Position numbers and translations under genes: made by a program | The notes under the pieces: model-generated | The model's database searches: none | What the model saw: only the letters and a program-made list of their open reading frames with translations | What the model was told of the DNA's origin: nothing | Part shown: piece by piece, positions 8,920 through 18,540 of the stretch | Layout of the letters: each line of letters starts with the position of its first letter | How positions within the stretch are numbered: position 1 is the first letter of the stretch | Assembly (NCBI GenBank): GCA_033283385.1 | Contig: JAWMQQ010000004.1 | Coordinates: forward strand, 301,846-365,845 | Reading direction: 5' to 3' | From: Mangrovimicrobium sp033283385 | Lineage (GTDB): Bacteria; Pseudomonadota; Gammaproteobacteria; Pseudomonadales; Halieaceae | Length of the DNA: 64,000 nucleotides

Positions 8920-9804
8920 TCACCAACCTCCCGATGCGCCGCCGCCACCGAAGCCGCCACCGCCGCCGCTGAACCCGCCGCCGCCACTGAATCCTCCGCC
9001 ACCGCCGAAACCGCCGCCATAGCCGCCGCCGAAGCCGCCGCGGTTGGACCAGCTGCCGCCGCGCAGCCCGCCCAGCAGGGTCAGGACAACGGCAAACACT
9101 GCGGCGCCCGCGGCGACCAGCAGGATGCCGACCATGGCCCAGGCGACGATGCCGACCAGGCCGCCCGTGGCGAGGGCCCCCCACACCCTGCCGAACAGGC
9201 CGCGCAGCACGCCGCCGATGAAGAAGGCGAGAATGAAAAGGAAGGGGATTGCCGTGGCCACCGAGTCGTTCGCCATCAGTTCGGTGACGGTGTTGCGCTC
9301 GGGTGGCGGCAGTTCCTCGCCGCGCACCAGTTTGCCGATCGCCGTGGTACCGGCGTCGATGCCGGCGTAGATGTTACCGCCGCGAAACTCTGGCGTGACG
9401 ATATCCTCGATGACCTGTTTCGCCCGCGCGTCGGGGATGGCGCCCTCCAGCCCGTAGCCGACCTCGATACGCATGCGGCGGTCTTTGAGCGCCACCAGGA
9501 ACAGCACGCCGTCGTCGAATTTATCCCGGCCCAGCTTCCAGGCATCGACGACGCGGATGGCGTAAGCGGCGATGTCCTCTGGCTGGGTGGTGTCCACCAG
9601 CAGCACGGCGACCTGGCTGCCGGTTTCAGATTCCAGTGTGGCGAGTTTGCTCTCCTGCGCGGCGCGCTGCTGCGCGTCCAGCGTGCCGGTGAGGTCGGTG
9701 ACCCGCGCGCTGAGTTTGGGTACCGGCTGCAGCGATTGCGCCGCGGCCAGCGCCGCGAACAGCGCCAGCCAGCAAATCGCGAACAGGCGGGGCAGGGCGC
9801 TCAA
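8920..9804 (-). CDS. YgcG-type TPM-domain membrane protein with Gly-rich tail
   Basis: 294 residues. A signal sequence (AICWLALFAALAAAQ) precedes a periplasmic TPM domain with VTDLTGTLDAQQ, GSQVAVLLVDT and DDGVLFLVALKDRRMRIEVGYGLEGAIPD, the YgcG-family hallmark. Hydrophobic helices follow at about 170-240, then a 50-residue Gly/Ser/Phe-rich tail ending GGASGGW. The start is TTG, five bases after the LemA stop, with no good ribosome site, so translation is probably coupled to lemA. The family is widespread beside lemA and may act in membrane protein turnover or photosystem-type repair elsewhere; here it is unknown. Confidence 0.85.
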   Translation of the reverse strand: MSALPRLFAICWLALFAALAAAQSLQPVPKLSARVTDLTGTLDAQQRAAQESKLATLESETGSQVAVLLVDTTQPEDIAAYAIRVVDAWKLGRDKFDDGVLFLVALKDRRMRIEVGYGLEGAIPDARAKQVIEDIVTPEFRGGNIYAGIDAGTTAIGKLVRGEELPPPERNTVTELMANDSVATAIPFLFILAFFIGGVLRGLFGRVWGALATGGLVGIVAWAMVGILLVAAGAAVFAVVLTLLGGLRGGSWSNRGGFGGGYGGGFGGGGGFSGGGGFSGGGGGFGGGGASGGW

Positions 9805-9808
9805 GGGT

Positions 9809-10408
9809 TCAGTCGCCGCTGTTGAACTTCACCTCGGGCGGTTTGGCGATTTCCGCCTCGTTGTCCACCGCGAAGGACGGCTTCACCTCGAAGCCGAACA
9901 GCATCGCGGTGAGATTGGTGGGGAACGAGCGCGCCATGGTGTTGTACTCGCGCACCGCGTCGATGTAGCGGTTGCGCGCAACCGTGATGCGATTTTCCGT
10001 ACCTTCGAGCTGCGCCTGCAGGTCGCGGAAGTTGGCGTCGGATTTCAGTTCGGGGTAGCGCTCCACCGTGACCAGCAGGCGGGACAGGGCGCCGGTAAGC
10101 TGGCCCTGCGCCTGCTGGAACTGCTGCATCGCCTGCGGGTCGTTGACCATGTCGGGGTTGACCTGGATGGAGCTGACCTTCGAGCGCGCCTCGGTGACGC
10201 CGACCAGCACGTCGCGCTCCTGTTTGGCGAAGGCCTCGACGGTGCGCACGAGGTTGGGGACCAGGTCCGCGCGGCGCTGGTACTGGTTGAGCACCTCGGA
10301 CCAGGCGGCCTTGACGTGCTCGTCGCCGGCGGTGAGCTTGTTGTAGCCGCAACCGCTGAGCGCGGTGGACAGGACAAGCAGGGCAAACAGCGTTGCGAAT
10401 CGCTTCAC
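9809..10408 (-). CDS. lemA: LemA-family lipoprotein
   Basis: A signal peptide with lipobox LSGC near residue 20 is followed by the helical LemA domain: NQYQRRADLVPNLV, ARSKV and YNTMARSFPTNL. The start is a real choice: ATG at 10414 has AAGGAG directly touching it, whereas GTG at 10408 has the same AAGGAG at a normal six-base distance, so GTG is preferred (199 residues). First gene of the lemA-TPM-TPM operon. LemA proteins are helical-bundle membrane-attached proteins of unknown molecular function. Confidence 0.85.
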   Translation of the reverse strand: MKRFATLFALLVLSTALSGCGYNKLTAGDEHVKAAWSEVLNQYQRRADLVPNLVRTVEAFAKQERDVLVGVTEARSKVSSIQVNPDMVNDPQAMQQFQQAQGQLTGALSRLLVTVERYPELKSDANFRDLQAQLEGTENRITVARNRYIDAVREYNTMARSFPTNLTAMLFGFEVKPSFAVDNEAEIAKPPEVKFNSGD

Positions 10409-10503
10409 GCGCATCTCCTTGCGGTGGGCGGCCGTGGGCCGCAGACGTGGAGGAGTGTAGTTCGCAGGCGGGGGCGGCTCAACCAGGCCTCGCGCGGGCG
10501 CGT

Positions 10504-11481
10504 TCAATCCATGCTCAGGACGATTCTGCCGGCGGAGCGACCCGCCTCCGTTTCCGCCATCGCCTCGGCGAACCGGGCCATGGGGTAGCTCGCGGCAATG
10601 ACCGGGTGAAACAGTCCCTGCGCGGCCAGCTGCTGCAGTTTCCGGGCGTTGGCGGCGGCGGTCTGCGGCGCGCCCAGCGACTGCTGCTGCAGGTTCACCC
10701 CGACCAGGCTGGCGCCCTTGAGCAGGGGCAGGTTGGTCGGCAGCGCGGCGATGCCCGCGGGGAAGCCCACCACCAGGTGGCGGCCCTCGTAGCCGAGGCA
10801 GCGGAATGCGGCCTCCGTGGCGGTACCGCCCACCGGGTCGAAGACCACGTCGACAGGGCGGCCCTCGCCGGCCCGCTTTACCGCGTCGCGCCAGTCCTTC
10901 GCACGGGCGTCCACTGCTGCATGGGCGCCGCCAGCCAGCGCCATTGCGCGTTTATCGGGCGTGGAGGCGGAGGCGATGACCCGCGCGCCGAGGTATTTGC
11001 CGATTTGCACCGCCGCGTAACCGGTGGCCCCGCCGGCGCCGAGTACCAGCAGTGTCTCCGAGGGCTGCAGCCGGGCGCGGTCCACCAGCGCGTGCCAGGC
11101 GGTGAGCGCGCTCACCCGGAACACCGCCGCCGCGTCGAAGGGCATGCCCTCGGGAACGGGGCTCACAGCATCGGCGGGCAGTTTGATGAACTCGGCAAAG
11201 GCGCCGCCCCAGGCAGTGGCCATGACGCGCTGGCCCGGCTGCAGCGACTCGACACCCGCGCCGACCGCGTCGACCACGCCGGCGAATTCGCTGCCGGGAA
11301 TGAACGGCACCGGCGCCTTGCCCTGGTAGCGGCCGGTGGCATTGAGGACGTCGACGAAGCTGACACCGGCCGCGCGAATGGCGATGCGCACCTCTCCGGG
11401 TCCGGGCGAGCCGGGGTCGAATTCGCGCAGGCTGTAGTTGTCGAGGGGGCCGAGGGTGTCGGACATCACGGCGATCGGCAT
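10504..11481 (-). CDS. Zinc-independent quinone oxidoreductase-like MDR protein
   Basis: 325 residues of the medium-chain dehydrogenase/reductase superfamily, NADPH:quinone oxidoreductase branch. The N-terminal GroES-like fold includes GEVRIAIRAAGVSFVD and PGSEFAGVV; the Rossmann motif VLGAGGATGYAAVQIGK binds NAD(P)H; no structural-zinc cysteines are seen. The ATG overlaps the MarR stop by one base (TAATG), implying translational coupling. It is the last gene of phyH-marR-qor. Reduction of an enone or quinone made by the neighbouring enzymes is plausible but unproven. Confidence 0.85.
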   Translation of the reverse strand: MPIAVMSDTLGPLDNYSLREFDPGSPGPGEVRIAIRAAGVSFVDVLNATGRYQGKAPVPFIPGSEFAGVVDAVGAGVESLQPGQRVMATAWGGAFAEFIKLPADAVSPVPEGMPFDAAAVFRVSALTAWHALVDRARLQPSETLLVLGAGGATGYAAVQIGKYLGARVIASASTPDKRAMALAGGAHAAVDARAKDWRDAVKRAGEGRPVDVVFDPVGGTATEAAFRCLGYEGRHLVVGFPAGIAALPTNLPLLKGASLVGVNLQQQSLGAPQTAAANARKLQQLAAQGLFHPVIAASYPMARFAEAMAETEAGRSAGRIVLSMD

Positions 11482-11963
11482 TACTGTGTATCCCCGGGGC
11501 GCGTGTCCCGAGCGAACGCTTCCAGCGACTTGCGCAGCTCGCGCAACTCCCCCACCAGGCGCTTGCAGCGCTCGGGGTCGTCCTGCTGCAGGAAGCCGTC
11601 GGCGATTTCCAGCGCCATGCGGTCGGTGTGCTCCTTCAGCCGCTCGCCCTTGGCCGTCAGCGCGAACAGCGGCGCGCGCTTGTGATCCGGGTTGGGCAGG
11701 CGTTCGAGGAAACCGTCGGTGAGCAGGGTGTTGACCGCGCGCTGGATCACCTGCCGCGGGTGCCCGAGGCTGCGGCCGATCTGCGGGACGGTCGGCGGCG
11801 TGTCCGCCTCGACGATTGCGTTGAGCACCAGGTCTTCCATCGGGCGCAGGCCGCTCTGCGCGTGCACCGCGCCGAACAGGCTGCCGATGCGGCCCTGCAG
11901 TCGCGCCACCTCGTCGACCAGCTGGATCAGCGGGTTCGAGCGGATGCGGCTCACGCCCGCCAC
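11481..11963 (-). CDS. MarR-family regulator
   Basis: 160 residues. A winged helix-turn-helix: LRPMEDLVLNAIVE, PPTVPQIGRSLGHPRQVIQRAVNTLLTDGFLERLPNPDHKRAPLFALT, then a C-terminal dimerisation helix. The GTG start overlaps the end of the phyH gene by 13 bases. It probably senses a substrate of this cluster and binds the palindrome at 12840-12859 in the divergent promoter region; that link is inferred from position. Confidence 0.88.
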   Translation of the reverse strand: MAGVSRIRSNPLIQLVDEVARLQGRIGSLFGAVHAQSGLRPMEDLVLNAIVEADTPPTVPQIGRSLGHPRQVIQRAVNTLLTDGFLERLPNPDHKRAPLFALTAKGERLKEHTDRMALEIADGFLQQDDPERCKRLVGELRELRKSLEAFARDTRPGDTQ

Positions 11964-12814
11964 CCCACCGGGAAGGCGTCGGGGTAGTCGCCCACCCGCG
12001 AGTCGTAGGGCACCTCGACCTTGTTGATCTCCGCCAGCGTGGGGATGGCGTTATTCGGCGGTGCGATGTAGCGCAGCTCCGGGCCGGCCCACATGGTGGT
12101 GTAGGCGCGCCGCCGGTGGGGGTAGTCCTCGGCGCCGCCGGCCGCGTGCAGCATGTTGCCGTTGAAGACCAGCGCATCGCCGGGCTCCACGTCCCAGCTG
12201 AGGATGTCGAAACTTTCGGGGTAGCGGGCGATATCCGGCACGGCGGGTCCGATATAGCCTTCGTTGCTCATCTGGATCATCTTGCCTTCGCCGGTGTTGC
12301 GGACGTTGGTCTCCCCGGCCAGCCGCGGGTCGAAGACGATGCCCCAGCGGTGCGACCCGCGGATGATCTGCACGGTGAGTTCCTTCGGCGAGTAGTCCGG
12401 GGTGATCCAGACCCGGATCATGTCGTCCCCGCGCACCCGCAGGTAGGGGGTGTCCTGGTGCCAGGGCGTGGGGATGATGGTGCCGCTGTTCTTGTAGAAG
12501 ATCTGGTCCAGCACCAGCTGCGCGGAGCTGGCGCGCAGCATGCGCGCGGCGATCTCGGGTATGCGCCCGATTTCCAGCATCTGCTTCAGCGACGGGCTGC
12601 TGACCCGGCTGGGGAAGGATTCGAGGAAGGTCTCGCCGCGGCCCTGCGCGTCCTTTGCCCGTGCCGAGCGCCTGCCGGGGTTGGCGTAGGATTCCTCCAC
12701 GCCGCGCTCCAGCAGTTGCTGTTCCTCGCCGGTGAGAATGCCCTTGAGCAGGACCGCGCCATCGCGCTGGTACTGTTCGACCTGTGCTTCCGACAGCGTT
12801 ACCGGGGTGGTCAT
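11951..12814 (-). CDS. Phytanoyl-CoA dioxygenase-family protein
   Basis: 287 residues of the PhyH (PF05721) Fe(II)/2-oxoglutarate oxygenase family. The iron-binding HxD appears in PWHQDTPYL, the distal histidine in NGNMLHAAGG, and a conserved basic residue for 2-oxoglutarate lies shortly after (RRRAYTTMW). The AGGTG at about 9 bases supports ATG at 12814. It is first in the operon with marR and the oxidoreductase and is divergent from an enoyl-CoA hydratase. It likely hydroxylates an acyl-CoA or small acid; the substrate is unknown. Confidence 0.85.
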   Translation of the reverse strand: MTTPVTLSEAQVEQYQRDGAVLLKGILTGEEQQLLERGVEESYANPGRRSARAKDAQGRGETFLESFPSRVSSPSLKQMLEIGRIPEIAARMLRASSAQLVLDQIFYKNSGTIIPTPWHQDTPYLRVRGDDMIRVWITPDYSPKELTVQIIRGSHRWGIVFDPRLAGETNVRNTGEGKMIQMSNEGYIGPAVPDIARYPESFDILSWDVEPGDALVFNGNMLHAAGGAEDYPHRRRAYTTMWAGPELRYIAPPNNAIPTLAEINKVEVPYDSRVGDYPDAFPVGWRA

Positions 12815-12839
12815 TGTTGCATGCACCTGGAATCCTAAA

Positions 12840-12880
12840 ATTGACACTATGGTGTCAATATGGAATATTCGTGTCAATAT
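12840..12880. promoter_or_regulatory. Divergent promoter with palindromic operator
   Basis: ATTGACAC-TATG-GTGTCAAT (12840-12859) is a perfect 8-bp inverted repeat, and GTGTCAATAT recurs as a direct repeat at 12852-12861 and 12871-12880. For the plus strand, TTGACA (12841-12846) with a 17-bp spacer leads to AATATT (12864-12869), so a bound regulator would cover the -35 box. The MarR of the divergent operon is the natural candidate. Confidence 0.6.
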
Positions 12881-12898
12881 TCCCCGCAGGAAATAATC

Positions 12899-13687
12899 AT
12901 GGCGAGCGTGCTCACCGAGACCATCGGCCCGGTCTTCCGCATCACCCTCAACAATCCCGCGACGCTCAACGCCCTGGACAGCGAAATGGCCGGCGAGCTG
13001 CGCGAGGCGGTGCGCCGCGCCGCCGATCCCGCCAGCGGTTTTCGCTGCCTGCTGCTGACGGGCGCGGGCCGCGGGTTCTGCTCCGGCGGCAGCCTGGGGA
13101 TGATCGCCGGCAGCGATGCGGCCCGGGCACAGTCCGACCCGGTCAGCCTGGGCACACACCACCACTACGTGCTCAAGCTGCTGCGCGAGCTGCCCTACCC
13201 GGTGATCACCGCGGTCAACGGTCCCGCCGCCGGGCTGGGATTCTCCTACGCGCTGGCCGGCGACATGGTGGTGGCCGCGCGCTCGGCCTATTTCCTCGCC
13301 GCGTTCAGCAAGATCGGCGTGTCCCCGGACGGCGGCCTGAGCTGGATGCTGCCCAAGCTGGTCGGCTGGGCGAAGGCGAAGGAACTGCTGCTGCTGGGCC
13401 GGCGCCTGCCGGCGGAGCAGGCGCTTGAGTGGGGGCTGGTGAACCGGGTGTTCGACGACGATGTGTTCGAGCAGCAGAGCATGGCGCTGGCCGGGGAACT
13501 GGCCATCGGACCGACCCAGGCGCTGGCGCGCATGCGCCGGCTGCTGTGGCAGAGCTGGGAGTCCGGTTTTGCCGCCCAGCTGGACGACGAGGAGCGCCTG
13601 CAGCTGGAAACCTTCAGTAGCGAGGACGCGCGGGAGGGCGCGATGGCCGCGGTGGGCAAGCGCGACCCGGAGTTTCACGGCAGGTGA
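12899..13687 (+). CDS. Enoyl-CoA hydratase/isomerase-family protein
   Basis: 262 residues of the crotonase fold. NNPATLNALDSEM, then TGAGRGFCSGGSL (oxyanion-hole region), then ITAVNGPAAGLGFSYALAGDMVVAARSAYF and FSKIGVSPDGGLSW are classic crotonase segments; the Asp of SPDGG is a typical acid/base position. AGGA seven bases upstream supports ATG at 12899; an in-frame ATG at 12860 overlaps the promoter and is rejected. It may act in the same acyl-CoA pathway as the divergent phyH operon. Confidence 0.88.
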   Translation: MASVLTETIGPVFRITLNNPATLNALDSEMAGELREAVRRAADPASGFRCLLLTGAGRGFCSGGSLGMIAGSDAARAQSDPVSLGTHHHYVLKLLRELPYPVITAVNGPAAGLGFSYALAGDMVVAARSAYFLAAFSKIGVSPDGGLSWMLPKLVGWAKAKELLLLGRRLPAEQALEWGLVNRVFDDDVFEQQSMALAGELAIGPTQALARMRRLLWQSWESGFAAQLDDEERLQLETFSSEDAREGAMAAVGKRDPEFHGR

Positions 13688-13759
13688 GGCGCACGGGCGC
13701 GGGAATCGGGTTAGAGTAGGGGCTATCCTGTAACTACACCGACACGTGAATCGCAGCGC

Positions 13760-14587
13760 ATGCCCAAGACTTCCGCACTGTCAAAATACGGCCCCTGGGC
13801 GCTGGTTACCGGCGCCTCCTCCGGCATCGGCATGGCCTTCGCCCGCCAGTTGGCCGCCCGCGGCTTCAACCTCGTCATCACCGCACGCCGGCGCGCCCGG
13901 CTGGAACAGCTGGCCGGCGAGCTGCGCTATCACCACGGCGTGATGGTCGCGCCGCTGGTGCTGGACCTCGGCGACAAGGACTACCTGCAGCAGATCCTCG
14001 CCGCTTGCGAGGGCCGCGACATCGGCCTGGTGGTCAGCAACGCCGGCTTCGGTTTCAAGGGCCTGCACCAGGAGATGCACCCGGCCGCGCTGGAGCGCAT
14101 GCTGGAGGTGAACTGCCACGTGCCCATGCAACTTGCCTACGAGTTCCTGCCGCGTTTGCGCCAGCGCGGCCGGGGCGGATTGATCATCACCTCTTCCGTC
14201 GAGGCCTTCTTCGGCCTGCCCGGTTCCGCCGGATACTCCGCCAGCAAGGCTTTCGCCAAAAGCCTCGGCGAGGCGCTGTACGGCGAAAATCTCGGCAGCG
14301 GCGTCGACGTGCTCGTGCTCTGCCCGGGCCTCACCGACACCGAGGCGCCGACCCTGCAGGGCTACGACAAAGCGCAGATGCGCGGCATGCGCCTGCCGGA
14401 GGCGGTCGCCGCCGAGGCGATTCGCGCGCTGGGCGTGAAGCCGGTGGTGGTCAGCGCCAGCTGGCGTTTCCGCAGCACGATGCGCCTGCTCAGCCTGCTG
14501 CCGCGCAAGTGGACACTGGCGCTGGCGGCGCGTGCGGTGCCCGCGGAACAAAAGGAGCAGGCCCAGCAGGCCCTGCAGAAAGGGTAA
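13760..14587 (+). CDS. Short-chain dehydrogenase/reductase
   Basis: 275 residues. NAD(P) motif TGASSGIG at residues 17-24, a basic RRRAR after strand 2 suggesting NADPH, NAGFGFKG (NAG motif), catalytic Ser in SSVEAFF, and YSASK with Tyr159 and Lys163. The C-terminal 50 residues with a hydrophobic patch resemble DltE/SadH-type membrane-associated SDRs. Substrate unknown. It stands alone between the hydratase and the helicase gene. Confidence 0.88.
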   Translation: MPKTSALSKYGPWALVTGASSGIGMAFARQLAARGFNLVITARRRARLEQLAGELRYHHGVMVAPLVLDLGDKDYLQQILAACEGRDIGLVVSNAGFGFKGLHQEMHPAALERMLEVNCHVPMQLAYEFLPRLRQRGRGGLIITSSVEAFFGLPGSAGYSASKAFAKSLGEALYGENLGSGVDVLVLCPGLTDTEAPTLQGYDKAQMRGMRLPEAVAAEAIRALGVKPVVVSASWRFRSTMRLLSLLPRKWTLALAARAVPAEQKEQAQQALQKG

Positions 14588-14691
14588 TATTCACTGGAGC
14601 CCGGGCGCGCCATCGGCTATAGTGCGCGGCTGGCTAAAGCCCCCCGCCTAAAGACTTAACTCCCGATTTACTTTCTTCATCAGGTTACTGA

Positions 14692-16165
<1,474 letters not shown>

Positions 16166-16191
<26 letters not shown>

Positions 16192-16798
16192 TGGAAATGT
16201 AGTGGGCGATCGAGCCCAGCAGCACGAACAGGTGCCAGATGCCGTGTGCGTGCTGCAGTTTCCCCAGCTTGTCGAGAATGTAGAAAATCACCCCCAGCGT
16301 ATATGACAGGCCGCCGACGATCAGCCAGTCGATACCCGCGGGGGGAATCGCCTGCTGCAGGCTGCTGAACACCAGCACGCTGATCCAGCCCATCAGCAGG
16401 TAGATCGCAACCTGCAGCGCGATGATGCGGCGCCTGATCAGGTTGTCCATCACCAGCCCGCCGAGGGCCAGCAGCCAGATCGCGGCGAGCATCGCCGGCC
16501 CCTTCCCCTGCCACAGCGACACCATCATGTACGGGGTGTAGGTCCCGGCAATCAGCAGGTAGATCGACGAGTGATCCAGCTTGCGGAACACGCGTTTCGC
16601 CCGCGGCATGGGAAAGCTGTGGTACAGCGTGGACATGGTGTACATCAACACCAGGGTCACGCCGAAAATGCTGAAGCTGGCGATCATGCGCCAGTCGCGC
16701 TCGTGAATGGACAGGGTCAGCAGCGAGCCCAGTCCCACCAGTGCCAGCACCGCGCCGACCAGGTGCGAGATGCTGTTGAAACGTTCGCCGTAGTACAT
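16166..16798 (-). CDS. Haemolysin III / PAQR-family membrane protein
   Basis: 210 residues with about seven hydrophobic helices. Family motifs are the N-terminal ERFNSISHLVGA, the STLYHSFP segment, RKLDHSSIYLLIAGTYTP, and the C-terminal GIWHLFVLLGSIAHY; the histidines in these are the conserved metal-site residues of the YqfA/HlyIII/PAQR superfamily. Function in bacteria is unclear; despite the name, lytic activity is not implied. The start ATG at 16798 has GGGGA upstream. It may be co-transcribed after the cupin gene, 16 bases away. Confidence 0.87.
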
Positions 16799-16814
16799 GA
16801 GTCCCCGCCGCGCC

Positions 16815-17189
16815 TCAGGCGCACTCCCCCAGGTCCTCGTACACCTCGGGCCGGAAACGCGGTGAACAGATCGCGAGGAAGACCAGCTGGCCATTGCCGG
16901 TGTTGGTGATGCGCTGGCGCACCATCGGCGGGATCAGCACCACGTCGCCGGGGCCGACCGGCTGCGCCGGCACATCGCCCACCTCCATCATGCCGCTGCC
17001 CTCGAGGATCACGTAGCGCTCCGCGGTGCCCTTCAGCCGGTGCCAGCGGGTGGTGATGCCCGGCTCGACCCGGGCGCGGGCGATGGAGACTTCCGGGTCG
17101 TCCTCGATGTTGGAAAGCTCGGTGATAAAACAGCGTTCCTCGGTGTAGAACTCCTGGCCGAGATCCTGTTTGCGGATTTGCGCCTGCAT
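16815..17189 (-). CDS. Cupin-domain protein
   Basis: 124 residues, a single small beta-barrel. Cupin motif 1 appears around TTRWHRLKGTAERYVILEGSG and motif 2 around GPGDVVLIPPMVRQRITNTG. The first motif keeps one His and a Glu-like position, so a metal site is possible but incomplete. AGGGGAA precedes the ATG. It lies between the PPOX and PAQR genes on the same strand; it could be a small-molecule sensor, isomerase or dioxygenase. Function not assignable. Confidence 0.8.
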   Translation of the reverse strand: MQAQIRKQDLGQEFYTEERCFITELSNIEDDPEVSIARARVEPGITTRWHRLKGTAERYVILEGSGMMEVGDVPAQPVGPGDVVLIPPMVRQRITNTGNGQLVFLAICSPRFRPEVYEDLGECA

Positions 17190-17200
17190 GGGTTCCCCTC

Positions 17201-17830
17201 TCAGTAAAGCTCGTCCCGGTAGGCGCTATCGAGTCGCTCCTGCGTCGCCTGAACGGCCTCGTCATCGGCAGAACCACTCAGGGATGAGGCGAAGCTGCGC
17301 GCACCCAGGGAGCCGGCGTAGTCGTCCCATGCATCGGGCTGCCAGAGCTTCGAGCGTATCAGCGCCTTGCCGCAGTGGAAGAAGCACTCGGCGATCTCCA
17401 CCCGGGTGTACATCAGCGCGGGCTTGCCGCCGACCGTCATGCTCTCCAGCATTTCGGGGTCGCGGTGCAGCGTTGCCCGGCCCTTGATTCGCAGGGTTTC
17501 GCGCTGGCGGGGTACGACAAAAATCAGGCCGATCTCACCGTTGCGCAGGATGTTGCGAAAGCCGAAGGTCAGGCGGTTGCCGGGCCGCTCGGGCAACAGC
17601 AGCGTATGCGAGTCCGGCGCCTGCACGAATCCACCGGGATCGCCCTTGGGCGACACGTCGACGTGGCCGTTGGCGTCGATGGTGGAAACGAATACCAGTG
17701 GTGCGCGGGCGATGAACTCGAGCATGGCCGGGTCCAGTTGCGTGACGACCTTGGCGCGCACGAACTCCATGGGCTCGCCGAGTACGGCCTCGATACCGGC
17801 CTCGTCGTGTATGCGGTATTCATCCTGCAT
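17201..17830 (-). CDS. PPOX-type flavoprotein (MSMEG_1061-like)
   Basis: 209 residues with the split-barrel FMN-binding fold of the pyridoxamine 5'-phosphate oxidase superfamily. FVSTIDANGHVDVSPKGDPGGFV and GNRLTFGFRNILRNGEIGLIF match the MSMEG_1061-type subgroup; RIKGRATL forms a later strand. AAGGAGG lies before the ATG. Such proteins bind FMN or F420 and reduce diverse compounds. It is upstream of the cupin gene by 11 bases, so the two are probably translated from one mRNA. Confidence 0.83.
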   Translation of the reverse strand: MQDEYRIHDEAGIEAVLGEPMEFVRAKVVTQLDPAMLEFIARAPLVFVSTIDANGHVDVSPKGDPGGFVQAPDSHTLLLPERPGNRLTFGFRNILRNGEIGLIFVVPRQRETLRIKGRATLHRDPEMLESMTVGGKPALMYTRVEIAECFFHCGKALIRSKLWQPDAWDDYAGSLGARSFASSLSGSADDEAVQATQERLDSAYRDELY

Positions 17831-17872
17831 GGGGGCTCCTCCTTCCGTGTGGTGTGCCGGCGCGGGACGCGT

Positions 17873-18397
17873 TCAGTTCGGGCGAATGCGGATCGCGCCG
17901 AGGAAATCGAGCTTGCCCACGGGGGCGCCCTGCGCGCGCAGGATGCCGTAGGCGGTGGATGCGTGGAACATCAGGTTGGGCTGGGCGAAGGACAACAGGA
18001 AATCCGGGGCGTCGAAATCGAACTTGTAGTCGCCGGCTTCGAAGTGCACGATCTTGCCCTCGAAGCTTTCCAGCATGCCTTCGTCGACAGCCGCCAGCGC
18101 CGACAGTGCCTCGTCGACCACGCGCTTGAGGCCGGCGAAATCCGTTGCAAGCGGATCGTTCGGCGGCGAGAACCTGCCCGTATGCAACGCGTCGAGGGCG
18201 CGTGCGGTGTGGGTTCGCACCGACTCGATCTGGAAGGCAAAGGGCCACATGTCGTCGATCAGGCGCGCGTCGATCAGCGCGGCCGGCGCCAGGCCCTGCT
18301 CGTCGCACCAGCTCTCGGCCTTGTCCAGCAACTGGCGCGTCGCACCGGCGATCTGGATGAACGTGGGGATGGTTGCCTGGTACAGGGAGATGGCCAT
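17873..18397 (-). CDS. DUF1993-family protein
   Basis: 174 residues, all-helical, resembling the DUF1993 (PF09351) / DinB-like four-helix-bundle family: MWPFAFQIESVRTHTARAL and FLLSFAQPNLMFHASTAYGILR are the recognisable stretches, with His residues spaced as possible metal ligands. ATG at 18397 has GAGGA eight bases upstream and is preferred over the longer ORF to 18520. Function unknown. First gene of a likely DUF1993-PPOX-cupin-PAQR run, divergent from the aldo/keto reductase. Confidence 0.8.
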   Translation of the reverse strand: MAISLYQATIPTFIQIAGATRQLLDKAESWCDEQGLAPAALIDARLIDDMWPFAFQIESVRTHTARALDALHTGRFSPPNDPLATDFAGLKRVVDEALSALAAVDEGMLESFEGKIVHFEAGDYKFDFDAPDFLLSFAQPNLMFHASTAYGILRAQGAPVGKLDFLGAIRIRPN

Positions 18398-18540
18398 GGA
18401 ACTGTCCTCGTAGTGTTTGCCGCTGTGAAGCAAGCGCATCGCGTAAGCGGGAGCCGGGATATTAAAGCACATGCGCCTTGCATCGCGCTCCCCGCCGCGT
18501 GGACAATGTGGCGCTCGCAAATAATACGGGATGGAAGCGC

